A stretch of DNA of 64,000 bases from positions 487,151 through 551,150 of the forward strand of contig CAJJDO010000022.1 in the NCBI GenBank assembly GCA_905183005.1. Direction: 5' to 3'. Position numbers and translations under genes: made by a program. The notes beneath the pieces are model-generated. The model was not told the DNA's origin, made no database searches, and worked only from the letters and a program-made list of their open reading frames with translations. Source of the DNA: Paramecium pentaurelia (taxonomy: Eukaryota > Ciliophora > Oligohymenophorea > Peniculida > Parameciidae). Position 1 is the first letter of the stretch, and each line of letters opens with the position of its first letter. This document shows positions 25,301 through 37,497 of this stretch, in pieces.

Positions 25301-25858
25301 TCAAAATCCTATTTCTTCGTTTACTTTTTTTAAGATCTCATGTTCATAGTTGCAATAAAAGTCATATTAATATATTAAATGAGGAATCGATGGTTTATAT
25401 TACTATGGTACAACCTTTATCAAATCATATAGCATTTTTGCATTCTCTTTTATTGAACAACATAAGATCTTAGCATCTTCCTTCTTTATATAATTTATAG
25501 TTTGAGCATATTTACTCCACACTTCTTCGGTTATAAATGGAGGATCAATCAAAATTATATCAAAAGTATTTTTGAATTATTCTAAGCCTTCAATTGGCTT
25601 ATTGAAATCATAAAAAACAAACCCTTTCTCTTTATTCAATTTTAAATCAAATTCAAAAAGTGATGAATTCTATTTAACTTCTTAATTCTTTAAACTACAA
25701 TAAATTGATGGTGTTGATAAAAATGCTAACTTTTATCCATTCTAATAAATTGACTCAATATGATCAACCAAGAATTCAATTGTTTATTCTGAAAACCAAT
25801 ATTAGTTTAAAGTACTATCTTCTGCTTTCTTGGCAAGAAATAAATTTTTCTTTTTCAT
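25301..25858 (-). CDS. EEF1AKMT1: EEF1AKMT1-like lysine methyltransferase (N6-adenine-MTase-like fold)
   Basis: A 185-residue single-exon protein. It matches the small family once annotated as N6-adenine methyltransferase 2 (Efm5 in yeast), which methylates a lysine of translation elongation factor 1A. Visible family blocks: LNQYWFSEQTIEFL near residue 17, STPSIYCSL near 48, VFYDFNKPIE near 81, and the catalytic-loop motif DPPF at 105-108 in IILIDPPFITEE. The late YDFYCNYEHE block also fits. Length is usual. It converges with PA2G4 copy 2, with only 74 bp between the two stops. A DNA or RNA adenine methyltransferase is the alternative, because the DPPF motif is shared, but the flanking blocks favour the EEF1A enzyme. 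Confidence 0.85.
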
Positions 25859-25919
25859 TTTTTTAAATTAAATTGTTAATAAAACACAAAAAAGTATTTA
25901 TCATCAAGAATTCAAAATT

Positions 25920-26561
25920 TCATTATTATTCATTTTCATTATTTTCAATATTTTCATTATCTTCATTATTTTCATTATTCTAAATATCCTCATCATTTTC
26001 ATCATCAATTTCTTCTTCAACTTAATCTTAAATCTATTCATTATCATCATTATTCTCTTCTTCTTTTTATTCATCCTCTACATTTTCAAAGTTTTATATT
26101 TCCCGCATTTAATCTTCTTCTATTTCCTAATCTAATTAATTCACTTATTAAATCACATTTTCTTAAGAAAATTGCAAAAATTATTAATCTAATAAATATA
26201 AGTTATTCTTATACTTTCAAGAGTTTCAGCTATATCTTAAAAATCAATCAATTTTAAAGTCTATATGATATCCTCTTTGGTTACTTATACTTTTTTTTTC
26301 TCATTTTTTTTCTTTCTATTGTCTTCTTTCATTACTGTTATCCTTTAATGATTGAATTTAATACATATGAGTTAAATAAAACACAAAAAGACTTAAACAT
26401 CTATTAAATTTATCTCGAAATGCTTTTTAAGCTATTATATTATCACCAAGTATCTTTTTGATAAATTCACCAATTTGTTTTTATTAAAATAAAGGAAAAT
26501 TAGAAATTTCATTATCATCATCTTCTACTGCTTATAAATTATCTAAAATTTCTTCATCCAT
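25920..26561 (-). CDS. POLE3: POLE3/Dpb4-like histone-fold protein with acidic tail
   Basis: A 197-residue protein. Residues about 20-120 form a histone fold: FPLFQQKQIGEFIKKIL (helix 1), FRDKFNRCLSLFVFYLTHM (helix 2), VQVTKEDIIQTLKLIDF (loop and helix 3). The last 80 residues are almost only Glu, Asp, Asn and Gln. This layout is that of POLE3/Dpb4/CHRAC17, a partner of DNA polymerase epsilon and of ISWI remodellers; NF-YB and Dr1 share the fold but not this tail. Two introns fit phase: 22 bp (GTATTA...TTAAAG) joining THM to ITVMKED, and 26 bp (GTATAA...TATTAG) after AETLES. Without the first intron the locus would wrongly split into two short genes. The stop is TGA at 25920. Confidence 0.7.
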
Positions 26562-26596
26562 TAGAATAAAAAATTAAATTAAATAAATTAGATTAT

Positions 26597-28232
26597 TCAA
26601 TAATTAATATTATTAAGTTGTTATTTGATTGGCTCACTTGTCTAAGTAAAGTTATTAAGATCATATCCATCAAATTAAGCTTGAGATTATTAAATAAATA
26701 CTTTATATTGAATTTCTTCTAAGCATCAAAGCATTCTATTAAATTAATTCTGTATTTTCTTCATTTTCAATTGATATTTATCTTGCATCAAAATTATCCT
26801 CAGATTACTATAAAATCAATCTCAATTTATTTACATGTGGAATAAATGGAGCCTTTAACTCTTTGTTATACAGTTTTTACCAAGGAAAATTCTTGAACCA
26901 AGTATGTTGCCTCAATTCTTAAGCCCCATTAAATCCTAAACGATTAGAAGGCTTCCTTTATATAAGCTTAATAATTTTGTTTTAATACTCTATTGATGAA
27001 ATCTGCTGATTCCAAAGACCAATTATCAGGAATTTCAGATCTTTTAATTTGACTTTATTTAGCTAAAATCTAATCTCTGATTTCTTTTCTAGATCTTCCT
27101 GTGTATGGTCTCTATATAATATTAAAATTATCTATTTACTCTTCCTAACATAAATTCATATCCTATAACTCCAAGAGCAAAGTAATCAACAGAAAATGAA
27201 TGATTCTATCGACACATCACTTCAGGTGCCATATATCCAGGTGTACCACTTGTATCTTGAGCATTATCAGGTCTTAGAACTCTAGCTATTCCTAAATCAG
27301 TTATTCTAACATAACCTATTTTATTTATAAAGTATACCATTTTTATCAAGTACTAAATTTTCAGGTTTTATATCTCTATGAATAATATTTTAGGAATGCA
27401 TGTATTCTAAACCCAAAAATATACAAGCCATAAAAAATCCTCTTTATTACACTAAATGATATACTTGTTTAATCTTCACTAAATCTACGCATTCTTCCTA
27501 GATGATATCTTAAATCACCTCCCTACATATAATCTAATGCCAAAAACAAATTTTCTCTATCTTAAAATGCATAATAGATATTAACCAAATAGCTATTTAT
27601 AATAAATAATAATATACGGATGTTTGAGATTACTCAAAATGTTCTTTTCATTCATAACTGAATTAACACTTTTTTTTGCAATAATTCTTATAACAATAAA
27701 ATCTATATTACAATGCTTTTGACATTTCTTTAAGAGCATAGGTTTAACCAGTCTTTTTTTATTCTACTTTCCAAACTTTGCCAAATCCACCAACACCAAT
27801 TACATAAAGAAAATTAAACATATTTCTTTGAATTTGAAGATCATTTGCAAAATAATTATTTTATTAAAAAGATTGTTGTTTCTATTGATGTTATGTAACT
27901 TGCTTTTCTTATTATTCATCTTCTTTTTTAAGCATCAAATAATTTAGAAATGACATTTATTAATTTTATTTTGGCTTTGATATTGAAGATTATTTTGAGT
28001 GATTTGCTGATGTGGATTAACTTGATTAAACTGAAAATTTCTGTATTCCATGAAATAATGGTGAAGGAGAATGATCATTTTATTCTATCCTACTCCAATT
28101 AAACTGTTTGAAAATACCGATTATTTTGAATTATCTATGCTCCCTGATTCCCTTATTTAATTGTAGATTTGTCTTCTCTTTTTCCTTAATCTGATACCTA
28201 TCTAGAATGAGGAATTCTATAATTCAAACCAT
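26597..28232 (-). CDS. AGC-family Ser/Thr protein kinase (ciliate type, YANK/PKA-like)
   Basis: A kinase with an N-terminal Ser/Gln-rich extension of about 160 residues. Motifs in order: IGVGGFGKVWKVE (glycine loop), YALKEMSK (lysine), a block containing SVMNEKNILSNLKHPY, YMGGDLRYHL, HRDIKPENLVLD (catalytic loop), ITDLGIARVLR (DLG in place of DFG), GTPGYMAPEVMCRQNHSFSV, and the AGC-tail-like KNFPWQKLYNKELKAPF followed by EDNFD. Several short introns are present, for instance 22 bp splitting DKNG from YVRITD and about 28 bp in the N-terminal region; not all borders were resolved. The stop is TGA at 26597. Substrates are unknown. It is divergent from a small gene 104 bp away. Confidence 0.85.
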
Positions 28233-28336
28233 ACATAACAATTATTTAATAATTTATATAGTTATTTATAACAATCATAAAGAAATTCCTACTTCAAGTT
28301 TTTACTTATTATTTATATTAACTATAATTATAATTA

Positions 28337-28752
28337 ATGAATCAGAACTTGAGGAAATCTTAAAACCAAGAAAATAAGATTTCTAAAGAAGAAGAATAAA
28401 AAAAGTTCAAATTACTTAATAAATGTTCAAAGTATTTAGCCGTGCTCTATTAATTTACATATGAATTCCAAAAGATATCTTCTTATTCTTATGTATGGAA
28501 TAATTATAATAAAAAAATTCAAATGAATAGATGAAGCTCTTAAGAATGGAAGAAAGAAATAAGTAAAATAATAATTTCTAATTAATTCTTCAGAAGGAAC
28601 TAAATTAAATTATCTATAAGAGATATAAGATAAGTAGAATCAAACTATCTTTTACTTAATATGATATTATACATTAAGATTAAGCTTTGAGTATAATGAA
28701 TTAGCTATCATATCTATAGAATTGCACATCCCTATAAAACTCATTCTATTGA
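28337..28752 (+). CDS. Small hypothetical protein
   Basis: A 125-residue frame from ATG at 28337, assuming a 38-bp intron (28493-28530, GTATGG...GAATAG), which is longer than its neighbours. Without the intron the frame ends after 65 codons. It is rich in Lys, Gln and Asn (NQNLRKSQNQENKISKEEEQ), with a helical C-terminal part, and shows no domain. It is divergent from the AGC kinase. I am not sure that it is real. Confidence 0.4.
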
Positions 28753-29110
28753 TATTTAAGTCTATAGTTAAAATTATTAAAGGCTTTTAACTAAAGTAAT
28801 TATTACTCTTTTTTGTTTTAGAGTAAGTTAAACATATGAATAAATTTTACAATAAGTGTTTTTCTGAATTTACTTCCATTTAATAATGTGAATTTGTATG
28901 TGTGTTTATGCATATAATAATTTATTTGTATAATTAGCTTGCAGTATTAAAATAAATTATTAATTTAACAATCTAGACATCATTTTCATGATCATTGTCT
29001 TTAATAATGGATTATTATTAAATAGTAATACCCAATATGTTGTTAATTAATTTGAAGATATATTTACATATCTATAATTTAAACTATAAAATAAGGAAGT
29101 TTCATATTAT
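28753..29110. other. Intergenic between convergent genes
   Basis: 358 bp of AT-rich sequence between two gene ends. I see no frame or motif in it. Confidence 0.4.
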
Positions 29111-29403
29111 TCATTTCCATACCACTATAGTGATTTATCCCTTTATTGCTTATAAATAATATCCTTCTTCATGTGTTACAAAGACCCCAAAATTTTTCCC
29201 AACTACACAATGCCAAGGGCCTGTATGTCTTTTATCCAATCTATTAATTGTTCAAAAATTTACTCTCTTTTTATATAATATGCAATATCTCTTTCATTGC
29301 TATGCTTTTTTAGATTTTCAAGAATTATATATTAAGCATCCTTTAATAATTCACTGGACATGTCACATAATTTTACATTTATTTATTATGCTGTGTCTGT
29401 CAT
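29111..29403 (-). CDS. DYNLL1: Dynein light chain LC8-type
   Basis: An 89-residue protein, exactly the usual LC8 length. LC8 dimers bind dynein intermediate chains and many other partners in cilia and cytoplasm. The family core is clear: INVKLCDMSSELLKDA, the IAYYIKRE helix, then GPWHCVVGKNFGVFVTHEE and the final strand ITIVVWK. A 23-bp intron (GTAAAT...TTAATAG) sits within KRELDKR. The start codon is 68 bp from the oppositely directed start at 29472. Confidence 0.95.
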
Positions 29404-29471
29404 CGAAATAAATATAATTTATATTAAAATATATTATATATTAACAAATTATATTAATTATTAACTGTCAT

Positions 29472-29978
29472 ATGAAATCTAAAGATCTTCTACAAGAATT
29501 TAATGATTTTAGGAGGAAACTAAAAGCAGATATTTAAAAAACTGAATGTTCAAAAAGTCCATCAAAAAATTATAATAAAACTCAAAGTTCACCATAAAAG
29601 TCTAATTCAGGTTTCAAATAAAAAATTAATTTGTCCAAACATAAAAGTCAATTACAAGAGAGATGTAATACAAAATCATCTGCATAAAATCAAAATTATG
29701 ATTCATAGATTTACAATATTTAATTCTAATGCATAACACATGATAAATTAAATTCATAATAGTAAAATATGTAATCCCTCAAATCTACGAAATTATCAAA
29801 TAAAAAAATATTAAATATCACTGATAGAATACTAAGTTACACATAATTAAATAATTTTTGCTTTACACTCTAATAAATTTAGGATGAAGATATTAGAGAA
29901 TTACCTAAAGAATATAAATAACTCTTACAATAATTAGCTTAATTAATATAGGAAAAGATAGGAGTAACAGATTTCTGA
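29472..29978 (+). CDS. Basic Ser/Gln-rich hypothetical protein
   Basis: An uninterrupted 168-residue frame. The N-terminal 90 residues are basic and Ser/Gln-rich with possible phosphorylation sites (KTECSKSPSKNYNKTQSSPQ). The C-terminal part is a short helical region (LPKEYKQLLQQLAQLIQEK). There is no known domain. It shares a 68-bp divergent promoter region with the LC8 gene, so co-expression with ciliary motor genes is possible but only inferred. Confidence 0.6.
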
Positions 29979-30786
29979 TTAAAGTTTTGGTTACTATTGT
30001 TATTCAAATTACTTTTTTATACTTTCTATAAGTTTACAATATAAATGTATCTAGCTATTTAGAATCTTCTATTAATAGTAGGACTGTAATTTTAATATTT
30101 TAAATAGAATAAATAATCTTAAATAATAGCTTAATATAGTTATATATAAATGTAATACTTATTTCAATATAAAGATATAATTAAGTTTATTAAACAAAAT
30201 TGTTGTTAATAAAGTCTATTTTAGATTAGTTGATTCAGAAACTTGAAAAATCAATTTAAATAGCACTTTAATTTATTTCATATAAGATGATTTAACTAGA
30301 ATATTATTTATTTTGTCTTTATTTTCTTCCTCCATTTCAATCCACTAATTGTATTCTATATTTAATTTTCTATTCAATAAAAACTAATAATGCACTTTTT
30401 TATAGAATATTTTTTAAGATTCTTACTTAGATATATGATAAATTTATTGTGATCTGTCTTTACAGCATTTAAAAAAAGAGGATTATTTTTTAAATCTATG
30501 AATATCTCATTCAATTTCATTTAAAGTCCTTTTTTTACTAGAATATAATTAACATAAACTTATATAAATCTAAAGGATATATTGCTATAATGGTATTAGT
30601 GATTATAAATAAGTTTTAATAAATTTCTAAAGAAAATATAAAATATAATATTATTCTGAAATCAATTATCAAATATAATTCGATATGTAAAAAATTTATA
30701 AACTCTAAACATATTGTAGAATAGATAGCCAAAATATATATGAATTAGAAATCAAAATTTATTATTTTTAATTTAATATTATTAAT
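29979..30786. other. Intergenic, with a possible small minus-strand gene
   Basis: An 808-bp stretch. On the minus strand, from ATG 30520, a peptide NEIFIDLKNNPLFLNAVKTD... reads on to KKYSIKKCII and, if a 29-bp intron (GTTTTT...ATATAG) is removed, to KYNQWIEMEEENKDKINNIL, which has protein-like composition. I could not find a convincing stop before the frame runs into the 3' end of the gene at 29978. Treat it as a candidate only. The rest shows nothing. Confidence 0.35.
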
Positions 30787-31895
30787 ATGTAACCCTAAGA
30801 AAATTGGTTAGACAATTCTATAGAACCATTTTAAAAGTTTGAATAAGTAAAATATAGATTAATCTAAAGGCACATGCTAATTCTATAGAATGTTTGTAAT
30901 TTAATCCTTCAAATCAATCAGAATTGGCAACAGGTTCTCATGATAAATTAATAAAACTTTGGGATGTTACTAAGTAAAAAGAATTGTCTAAATTTTCAGG
31001 ACATAAGTATTATTAATTGATTTATTTATAGAGAAGGAATTTGGTCACTTAGTTATTCACTTGATGGAAAATAAATTTTTAGTGGATCTCCTGATAAATC
31101 AATTTTAGTTTGGGATGCTAAAAGTGGAAAGAATGTTTAAGCATTAAAAGAACACAAAAATAGAGTATAATATAGATTAAACAAATAGATTTATTGGATA
31201 TAAGTGAGTGACAATGGATTATATCTAGCAAGTGGAGGATAAGATGGGCATTTAATACTTTGGGATTTACGAAAATTGAAACTTATAAAAGATCTTTAAA
31301 GTAATTTAATCTATATTAAATTATAGTATCCATGGATATAGTTTACAATATTAATTTCAGCCAATAAAGTAAATACTTTTTTACAGGAGATTCAATGGGA
31401 ATTATTAAAGCTTATGATAGTTAAAAAATAGAAGAAATTTCAAATACAAAACCTACTTAAAAGAATAAATGTTATGCAATTCAATCATTAAAAATATCAG
31501 AAGATAATTATAAATTATTTGTAGCATCAAAGGTATATTAAATATATACATTTTTTTAAAGAATTAAAGTATTAGTGAATATAATTTTGATGGTAAAAAG
31601 AAAGAATTAACTAAGATTAATTAATCTCCTGTTCATTGTGATAGTGTATTAAATATTTTTATTATAAAAATAGGTTCATTGTTTGAATTTTGATAAGGAT
31701 AAAGGTAGATTTGGAACTGGAGCTAGAGATGGAGCAGCAAGGGTTTGGTAAACTGAAAGAAATGGAGTTGTATACAATCCCTTATTTAATTTGATTGGAC
31801 ATAAATAGAGAGTTACTGCAATAGAATTTCATGGAACAGGTAAGATGATTGCTACTTGCAGTTGGGATTAAAATATCCATTTATACAAAATATGA
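30787..31895 (+). CDS. WD40-repeat protein
   Basis: A protein of about 325 residues with at least five WD40 blades. Typical repeat ends are visible: ATGSHDKLIKLWDV, FSGSPDKSILVWDA, ASGGQDGHLILWDL, GARDGAARVWQT and ATCSWDQNIHLYKI. The N-terminal leader is ENWLDNSIEPFQKFEQ. Introns of 23-30 bp interrupt the repeats, for example 23 bp (GTAAAA...CTAAAG) after the leader, 25 bp after SGHK, and 26 bp before VSMDIVYN. The stop is TGA at 31893. WD40 propellers are scaffolds; which complex this one belongs to cannot be told. Confidence 0.8.
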
Positions 31896-32557
31896 GCATG
31901 TTTAATAAGCATTGTGTAGTATTTAATTAAAAATTAATTTAATATCGATTTGTCTAAATCTAAAAGGGGGGTTAATATTCCAGAAAGAATTATTTTCTAA
32001 AATTTTTATTAATCAATTTGATTTATTTTCAATATTATATAATTTTAGAAAAATTAAAATGTTTGGATTTCAGATGAAACAATCTAAAAGAGAATTTTAA
32101 TATAAGAATTTCCAAAATAAACAAGTATAATTTTGAAAGTAAATATTTTTATTTATTTTTTTAATAATAATGTTTTTATTCATTTATATAAATTAACTTT
32201 TATGATGAATAGGTTATTATTGACTAATAATTGAATTATTGTTTTAAATTTATCTATCTTTAATTTATCTTTTCATATACAATATAGTGAATTAATATCA
32301 TTATTATGGAAGTTAATTGAATATATATAATTCTGATTATAATATATATTTATATTTTTGATATCTTCTTTGATTTTAAATTACTTTTAAATATGTGATG
32401 AGAATTTAAAGCAAATGTATATAGAATAATAATTTGAATGATAGTAATAAAACGTATAATAATACTAATAAGTTTCTATTTTTTCATTCATATATAAGCT
32501 AATTAAAGCTAGGAATTATAAAAAATAATTATTTTTATTCAAAATATATAGCTGAGA
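31896..32557. other. Intergenic, nothing recognised
   Basis: A 662-bp very AT-rich stretch. The only frame with a start near 32060 is 26 codons. No repeats or motifs were noted apart from poly-A/T tracts. Confidence 0.4.
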
Positions 32558-34176
32558 ATGAGTTACCAACTTCAACCAAAGCCTCTATAATTATGTAATC
32601 ATATGCAATTAATTTATAGTTTATTATTTACCTTACATTCATCAACTAGCTATACCAATGGTCCCTCAATATCCAATTTGCAATTTTCCTTAATAAATGA
32701 GTTCAATTTATTACCCAGCTGTTCCTGGAACTTCTTAAGATAATTGTATTGTTATAGAAGATGATAATGTAAGTTAATTGTTTATTATTTGCTTGTAGAT
32801 ATAGCCTCCACTGAACTAAATTCACTCTATGATGATACAATCTTATACTAATAGAGAATCAATCGTTCTTTAAGATTAAGTGATGCAATAGGAACAACCA
32901 ATTGAAAAATTAACTCATTAAACAGACAATTTGAATGAGAATGAACCTCATATTCGAATTAGTATTTATAAATAACATTCGAGTTAAACTGACTCAGAAT
33001 TTATACTATAAAATGATAGGTATTAAATTAGATTATTAATTAGAATTTTGGGATCTAATTATAAAAAAGAAATAATTATTGGTAGAAAAAGGCAGTAGGA
33101 AGACAAACAAGACTCATGTGATATCTGTATATACTTTTATAAATCATTTAAGATTTACCACATGGTGATAAGAATGTTGAAAAAGTTCACTGCAAAATTT
33201 TAACTGATAAAGGATTCACCTTCTCAAATACTCTCACTAAACCTCTTATACTTTTCTTCTCTCTTTTTAGGAATAATCCACATGCATCAAAACTACCTTT
33301 TTAAGTTATTAAGCATATTTATTCTTTTATAAAGTAATTCTTACAATAATTTCTAGAAATAAACCTTAATTTTATATATGTGATAATGGAACCAGAAATG
33401 GTACTTTTATGAAAATAAAAAAGGACAAATTAAGAAAAATTGAATAAGAAAATACTTATTTAATAGGTGCAGATACTTTTTTCCATGTTTTGGAGATGAA
33501 ATCATAACTAAAATAAAATAAATCAAAGAAGGTGAAAGACCAAAATTATTTCTATAATGCTCTTGCCAAAGAACATATAAGAAAAGGAGCTAAGATTCAT
33601 GGATTAACATTAGAAGAAACTGATATGTTAAATATTACTCTTAATGAAATAAAGACTACAAAATAAAAATAAAGAACTTCATAAAAACTAAGTTAATATG
33701 ATAGACCCTATTTAAAAATTTCATTCGATAATTAAGCAATTCATTAAATATAAACTCATATTTTTGTTGCTAATTACAATTAAGAATCTATTTATAAAAT
33801 TGGAAGATCCCAAGAATGTGATGTTTTAGTTAATATAAATACTGTCTCAAGGAGATAAGCTTAAATTATTTATAAAAATAATGAGTATATTTTATATTTT
33901 ATTATAGATGGTTCATTCATGATGGAGAAGGATTGAGAGAGTCGGCCAATGGAACTTGGCAATCATTTCAAAACTTTACAAATAAAAATCATGAAAAGAA
34001 ATAATAATAAAGTAGACCTTAACTTATAGAAGATTAAATGGAAATTAAAATAAGTGAAAACATTGTCAAATTTGATTTTGTAAATTTTGGTACCACAAAG
34101 AAGTAAAATTATTATTTATATTTTTAGACGTAAACTTAATAAAGTTTTAATTCAAGATTTACTTAATCTATAGTGA
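32558..34176 (+). CDS. Protein with two FHA domains
   Basis: A 480-residue protein with two phosphothreonine-binding FHA domains. The first, near residues 130-250, has IRILGSNYKKEIIIGRKR...VEKVHCKIL and CDNGTRNGTFM. The second, near 340-440, is canonical: YKIGRSQECDVLVNINTVSRR, then WFIHDGEG and SANGTW. The N-terminus is Pro/Gln/Tyr-rich. Seven introns of 23-30 bp fit phase, including one at the very start (GTAATC...TTATAG). The stop is TGA at 34174. FHA proteins read phosphorylation in DNA-damage, cell-cycle or kinase pathways; this gene converges with the RAD5-like gene (43 bp between stops), but that proximity is not evidence of shared function. Confidence 0.8.
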
Positions 34177-34218
34177 TTAAATATATTGTAATAAAGAATA
34201 AATTTATATTTTATTTTT

Positions 34219-37200
34219 TCAAGAGTCCATTTTTTAATTCATAACAAATTCAATCTAATCTTAAAAACTAAACTCTTCATGATCATTAAATTTTAATTGC
34301 AATGCATCCTTAAATAATTGTCTTTTCTTTTAATGCATTTATAAAACTCTTTCTTCTATAGTATTTTCACAAATAAAACTAACTATCTTAACTTATTTTT
34401 GTTGTCCTAATCTATGTACTCTTTCTACAGCTTGATCCCTAAAATTATATTTAATTAATACTCTACAGCTGGATTCCACCAAGGATCAACTAGCAAAACA
34501 TGATTTGCACAACTAAGATTAATACCATAAGCTCCTGCCTTTAATGATATTAACATTACAGTTATCTATTTTTCAAAAAAATCTTTAATAGATGCTTTTC
34601 TTTAATTTTTATCCATCTTTCCTTAAATTTTCCTGAATTCTATTCCTTTTATTCTTAACTTACCTTCAATGAAATTCATAATACTTAACCATTAAGTAAA
34701 AACAACAACTTTTTCATTGCTTTTCCAAACATATTCTATATATTTAAGAATTTCATTTATTTTTGAACTTTCTTAATACCATTCTTGTTAATTAGGCACA
34801 TTGGTTTCTTCTTAAATATTTTATTTTTAAAGCTATTCTTCTTAAATTTTTTGGAGATTTTAATATAATTTAATTTTACCTTTTTATTCAATTTCTTATC
34901 TACAAATAGGGCAAGGAATAATTTCATTTTTATTTTTAAATACATCTTCTATACAAGAACAAAATACATGGCCACAACTTAAATAATATATTATATTTTT
35001 TTCCCTTAGAGGAATTGTGCATATAACACAGTCATCATTCTTCACCTTCTCAAATATACTTTGATATTATTTCTAAGCAAATTCAGGAGATTATATATCC
35101 ATTTATACTTTATCTAAATATTAAATTTTATTTCTTAAATCATTTTCAATTTAATTTATATCTAATAAAGATTTAGATTCATCTGCAGTTGATGAATTTT
35201 CTGAAAATTAATCCTCAATAGAAAAATCATCATCTTCTTCAATTTCTTCTATTTAATTTTGATTAGCAGCTGTTTCTTGTTTCTATTATAATTATAGAAT
35301 TTAAGCTTTTAAACTTTTTTCCAAATTTTATTGAGCATTTTCAATAAATTATTTAATTAATTACTCAGATTTTTATTTTGTTGCTACTATCTTTTGCATA
35401 GCCTTATTTCTAAGTTTATTTGCTATTAGTCCTACATGATCACAACATTATCTAAGTGAAGAAAGCAATTAAAATGCATGCATATATCGAATCTTCTTTT
35501 TTTTCTATTCCAATCCAATCCCAAAATATTCTTTTATATATTTACAAGTATTTAAATATAAGGTATCATAAACTTAATTATTTATAATAAAAAATACATT
35601 TTTGTTCTTGTTTTGACATTTTTACTCTAAAAATGAAATGTTGCTTACTTGGTAAATTTAATGAAGATTTAATTGATTCTGATTATTTAGTTCTTCTTAA
35701 TAAAAGAGGCTTAAGAATTTCATGTAATAAATTGAATTTGGCTGCTTTATCTTATTATTTATTGATATAATGATTGAACCAATAATAATCTGAGAAAGTT
35801 TCAACTTATAAAAAATGAAAAAGACTATATAAATCTTCTAAATGATTTTAAATTGGAGTTCCTGTTAGACACCATCTACATTTAGCTTATATAGAAGATG
35901 CAGCTTTTGCACAAGCTGTACTTTTACTTTTAATCACATGTGCTTCATCCAAAATGATTCTTTCCCATTCATACTTGTATAATAATCCATTTTTAGTACA
36001 ATCTTTTTTAAGTACTCCATATGTTGTAATTACTATATCATAAACTTCTAATTGAATTTCTTTTACTCTAGATTAAGGTTTATAATATTAATAAACTTCT
36101 AATTTATTTTATTTAGTATGTCTCTCAATCTCTTCTATCCAATGTTCAAATACACTTAATTCAACAACCAAAAGTGTATTACCATTCTATTTTTCTAATT
36201 TTACTTTTTTTCCTTATGGTTCTTAATTATTATCATTCAATTATTATTATTTCATTTCCTTTACCAATAATATTAAAGCTATAGAACAAATAGTTTTTCC
36301 TAGACCCATTGCATCTGCTAAAATACCACCTTTTACATCTTTGTAAGCTACAACTTTTTCTGAAAATTGACCAGTAAATTCGTTGAAATAAATATTAATA
36401 TCATCACTAATTTATATTTCACTCCACATTTTATTTAAACTCTATTATTAATTCTGTAAATTTAATGTTTAAGCACTAATTCTGTGTTCACGATATAACA
36501 TCCATTAAATTGCTTAAGCTTAATAATTAAATAATATATTTTTTAAATCTTCTGGTTATTTACATAAAGTAAATTAATATGATTATTATTCATTAACACT
36601 AAATAAATTAGTATCATTTTCTTATTATTCAATTTAAATTTATCCTTCTTCATCATCTGGTTTTACTTATTTTTTAATTTTTATTATTTTCTCTTTAGTA
36701 ACATTAACTTAATTTTTGTTGAGATTACGTGGAATAAGGAGATTCTTAGAAAGATATGTATACTCATAAAATTCGAGATTACCAAATTTTTCAACTAAAA
36801 ATTAATCTAAATATTATGTTTCTTCATTAGGTCTTAAAGATGCTCTCTATGAAATTTTAAGATTTAGAATTTCAAATAAAATAATAAATGATTCTTTTGC
36901 ATATTAATGTACTAATTTCTATTTAGCTTTCTCTTTTTTTGAATCTTTTTCATTTTAATCAACTTTTTTAATTTAACTAATTATCTTTTCTTATTCTTTA
37001 AATGATTTTTCAAGTAAATAAACTTTAAATTGAACTATATAGTTATACTGTGTTATATCTAATACTTATATGTTCAAAGAAACATAATCATAATTTAATA
37101 AAAATGACCAAATTTCTTAATAGAAATGATATAATTTTGTACACTTAAACAATATTTATATTTTTTTACATACTATCCATCTTCTGTGTATAAATAAGAG

Positions 37201-37392
37201 ATTATATTAGTGGGCATAAGCTTTATATTTAATTATCCACCATTAGATATTCTTTCATCAAATACTAAAGTATCACTATGCAAAATTAATTTTTAATCTT
37301 TAAATTTGAACAATTTATTTACTTAATTATAAAGCTACATCACAATGATTGATTGGATATTCAAGTGTGAATAAACCTATATATTTCCTCAT
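34219..37392 (-). CDS. SNF2-family ATPase with RING between helicase lobes (RAD5/RAD16/HLTF type)
   Basis: A protein of about 1,000 residues, likely a DNA translocase and ubiquitin ligase in DNA-damage tolerance or chromatin repair. Lobe 1 has GGILADAMGLGKTICSIALI (Walker A), IILDEAHVIKSKST (DEAH) and CRWCLTGTPIQNHLEDLYSL. A C3HC4 RING follows (CVICTIPL...CGHVFCSCIED...PCPICRQEIE), then lobe 2 with motif VI DQAVERVHRLGQ. A RING placed between the lobes is the signature of the RAD5/RAD16/HLTF/SHPRH group. Acidic and Gln-rich inserts occur. The N-terminal 330 residues start MRKYIGLFTLEYPI and show no clear HIRAN domain to my eye. Several short introns are present, e.g. 25 bp after VALQL. Confidence 0.85.
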
Positions 37393-37497
37393 TCTTAATT
37401 AAATAATTTAATAATAAATTTGAGCGGAATGATAATACTATATTATTTATAAATATTTCATATTAATCAATTCTATATATATTAATATAAATTCAAT

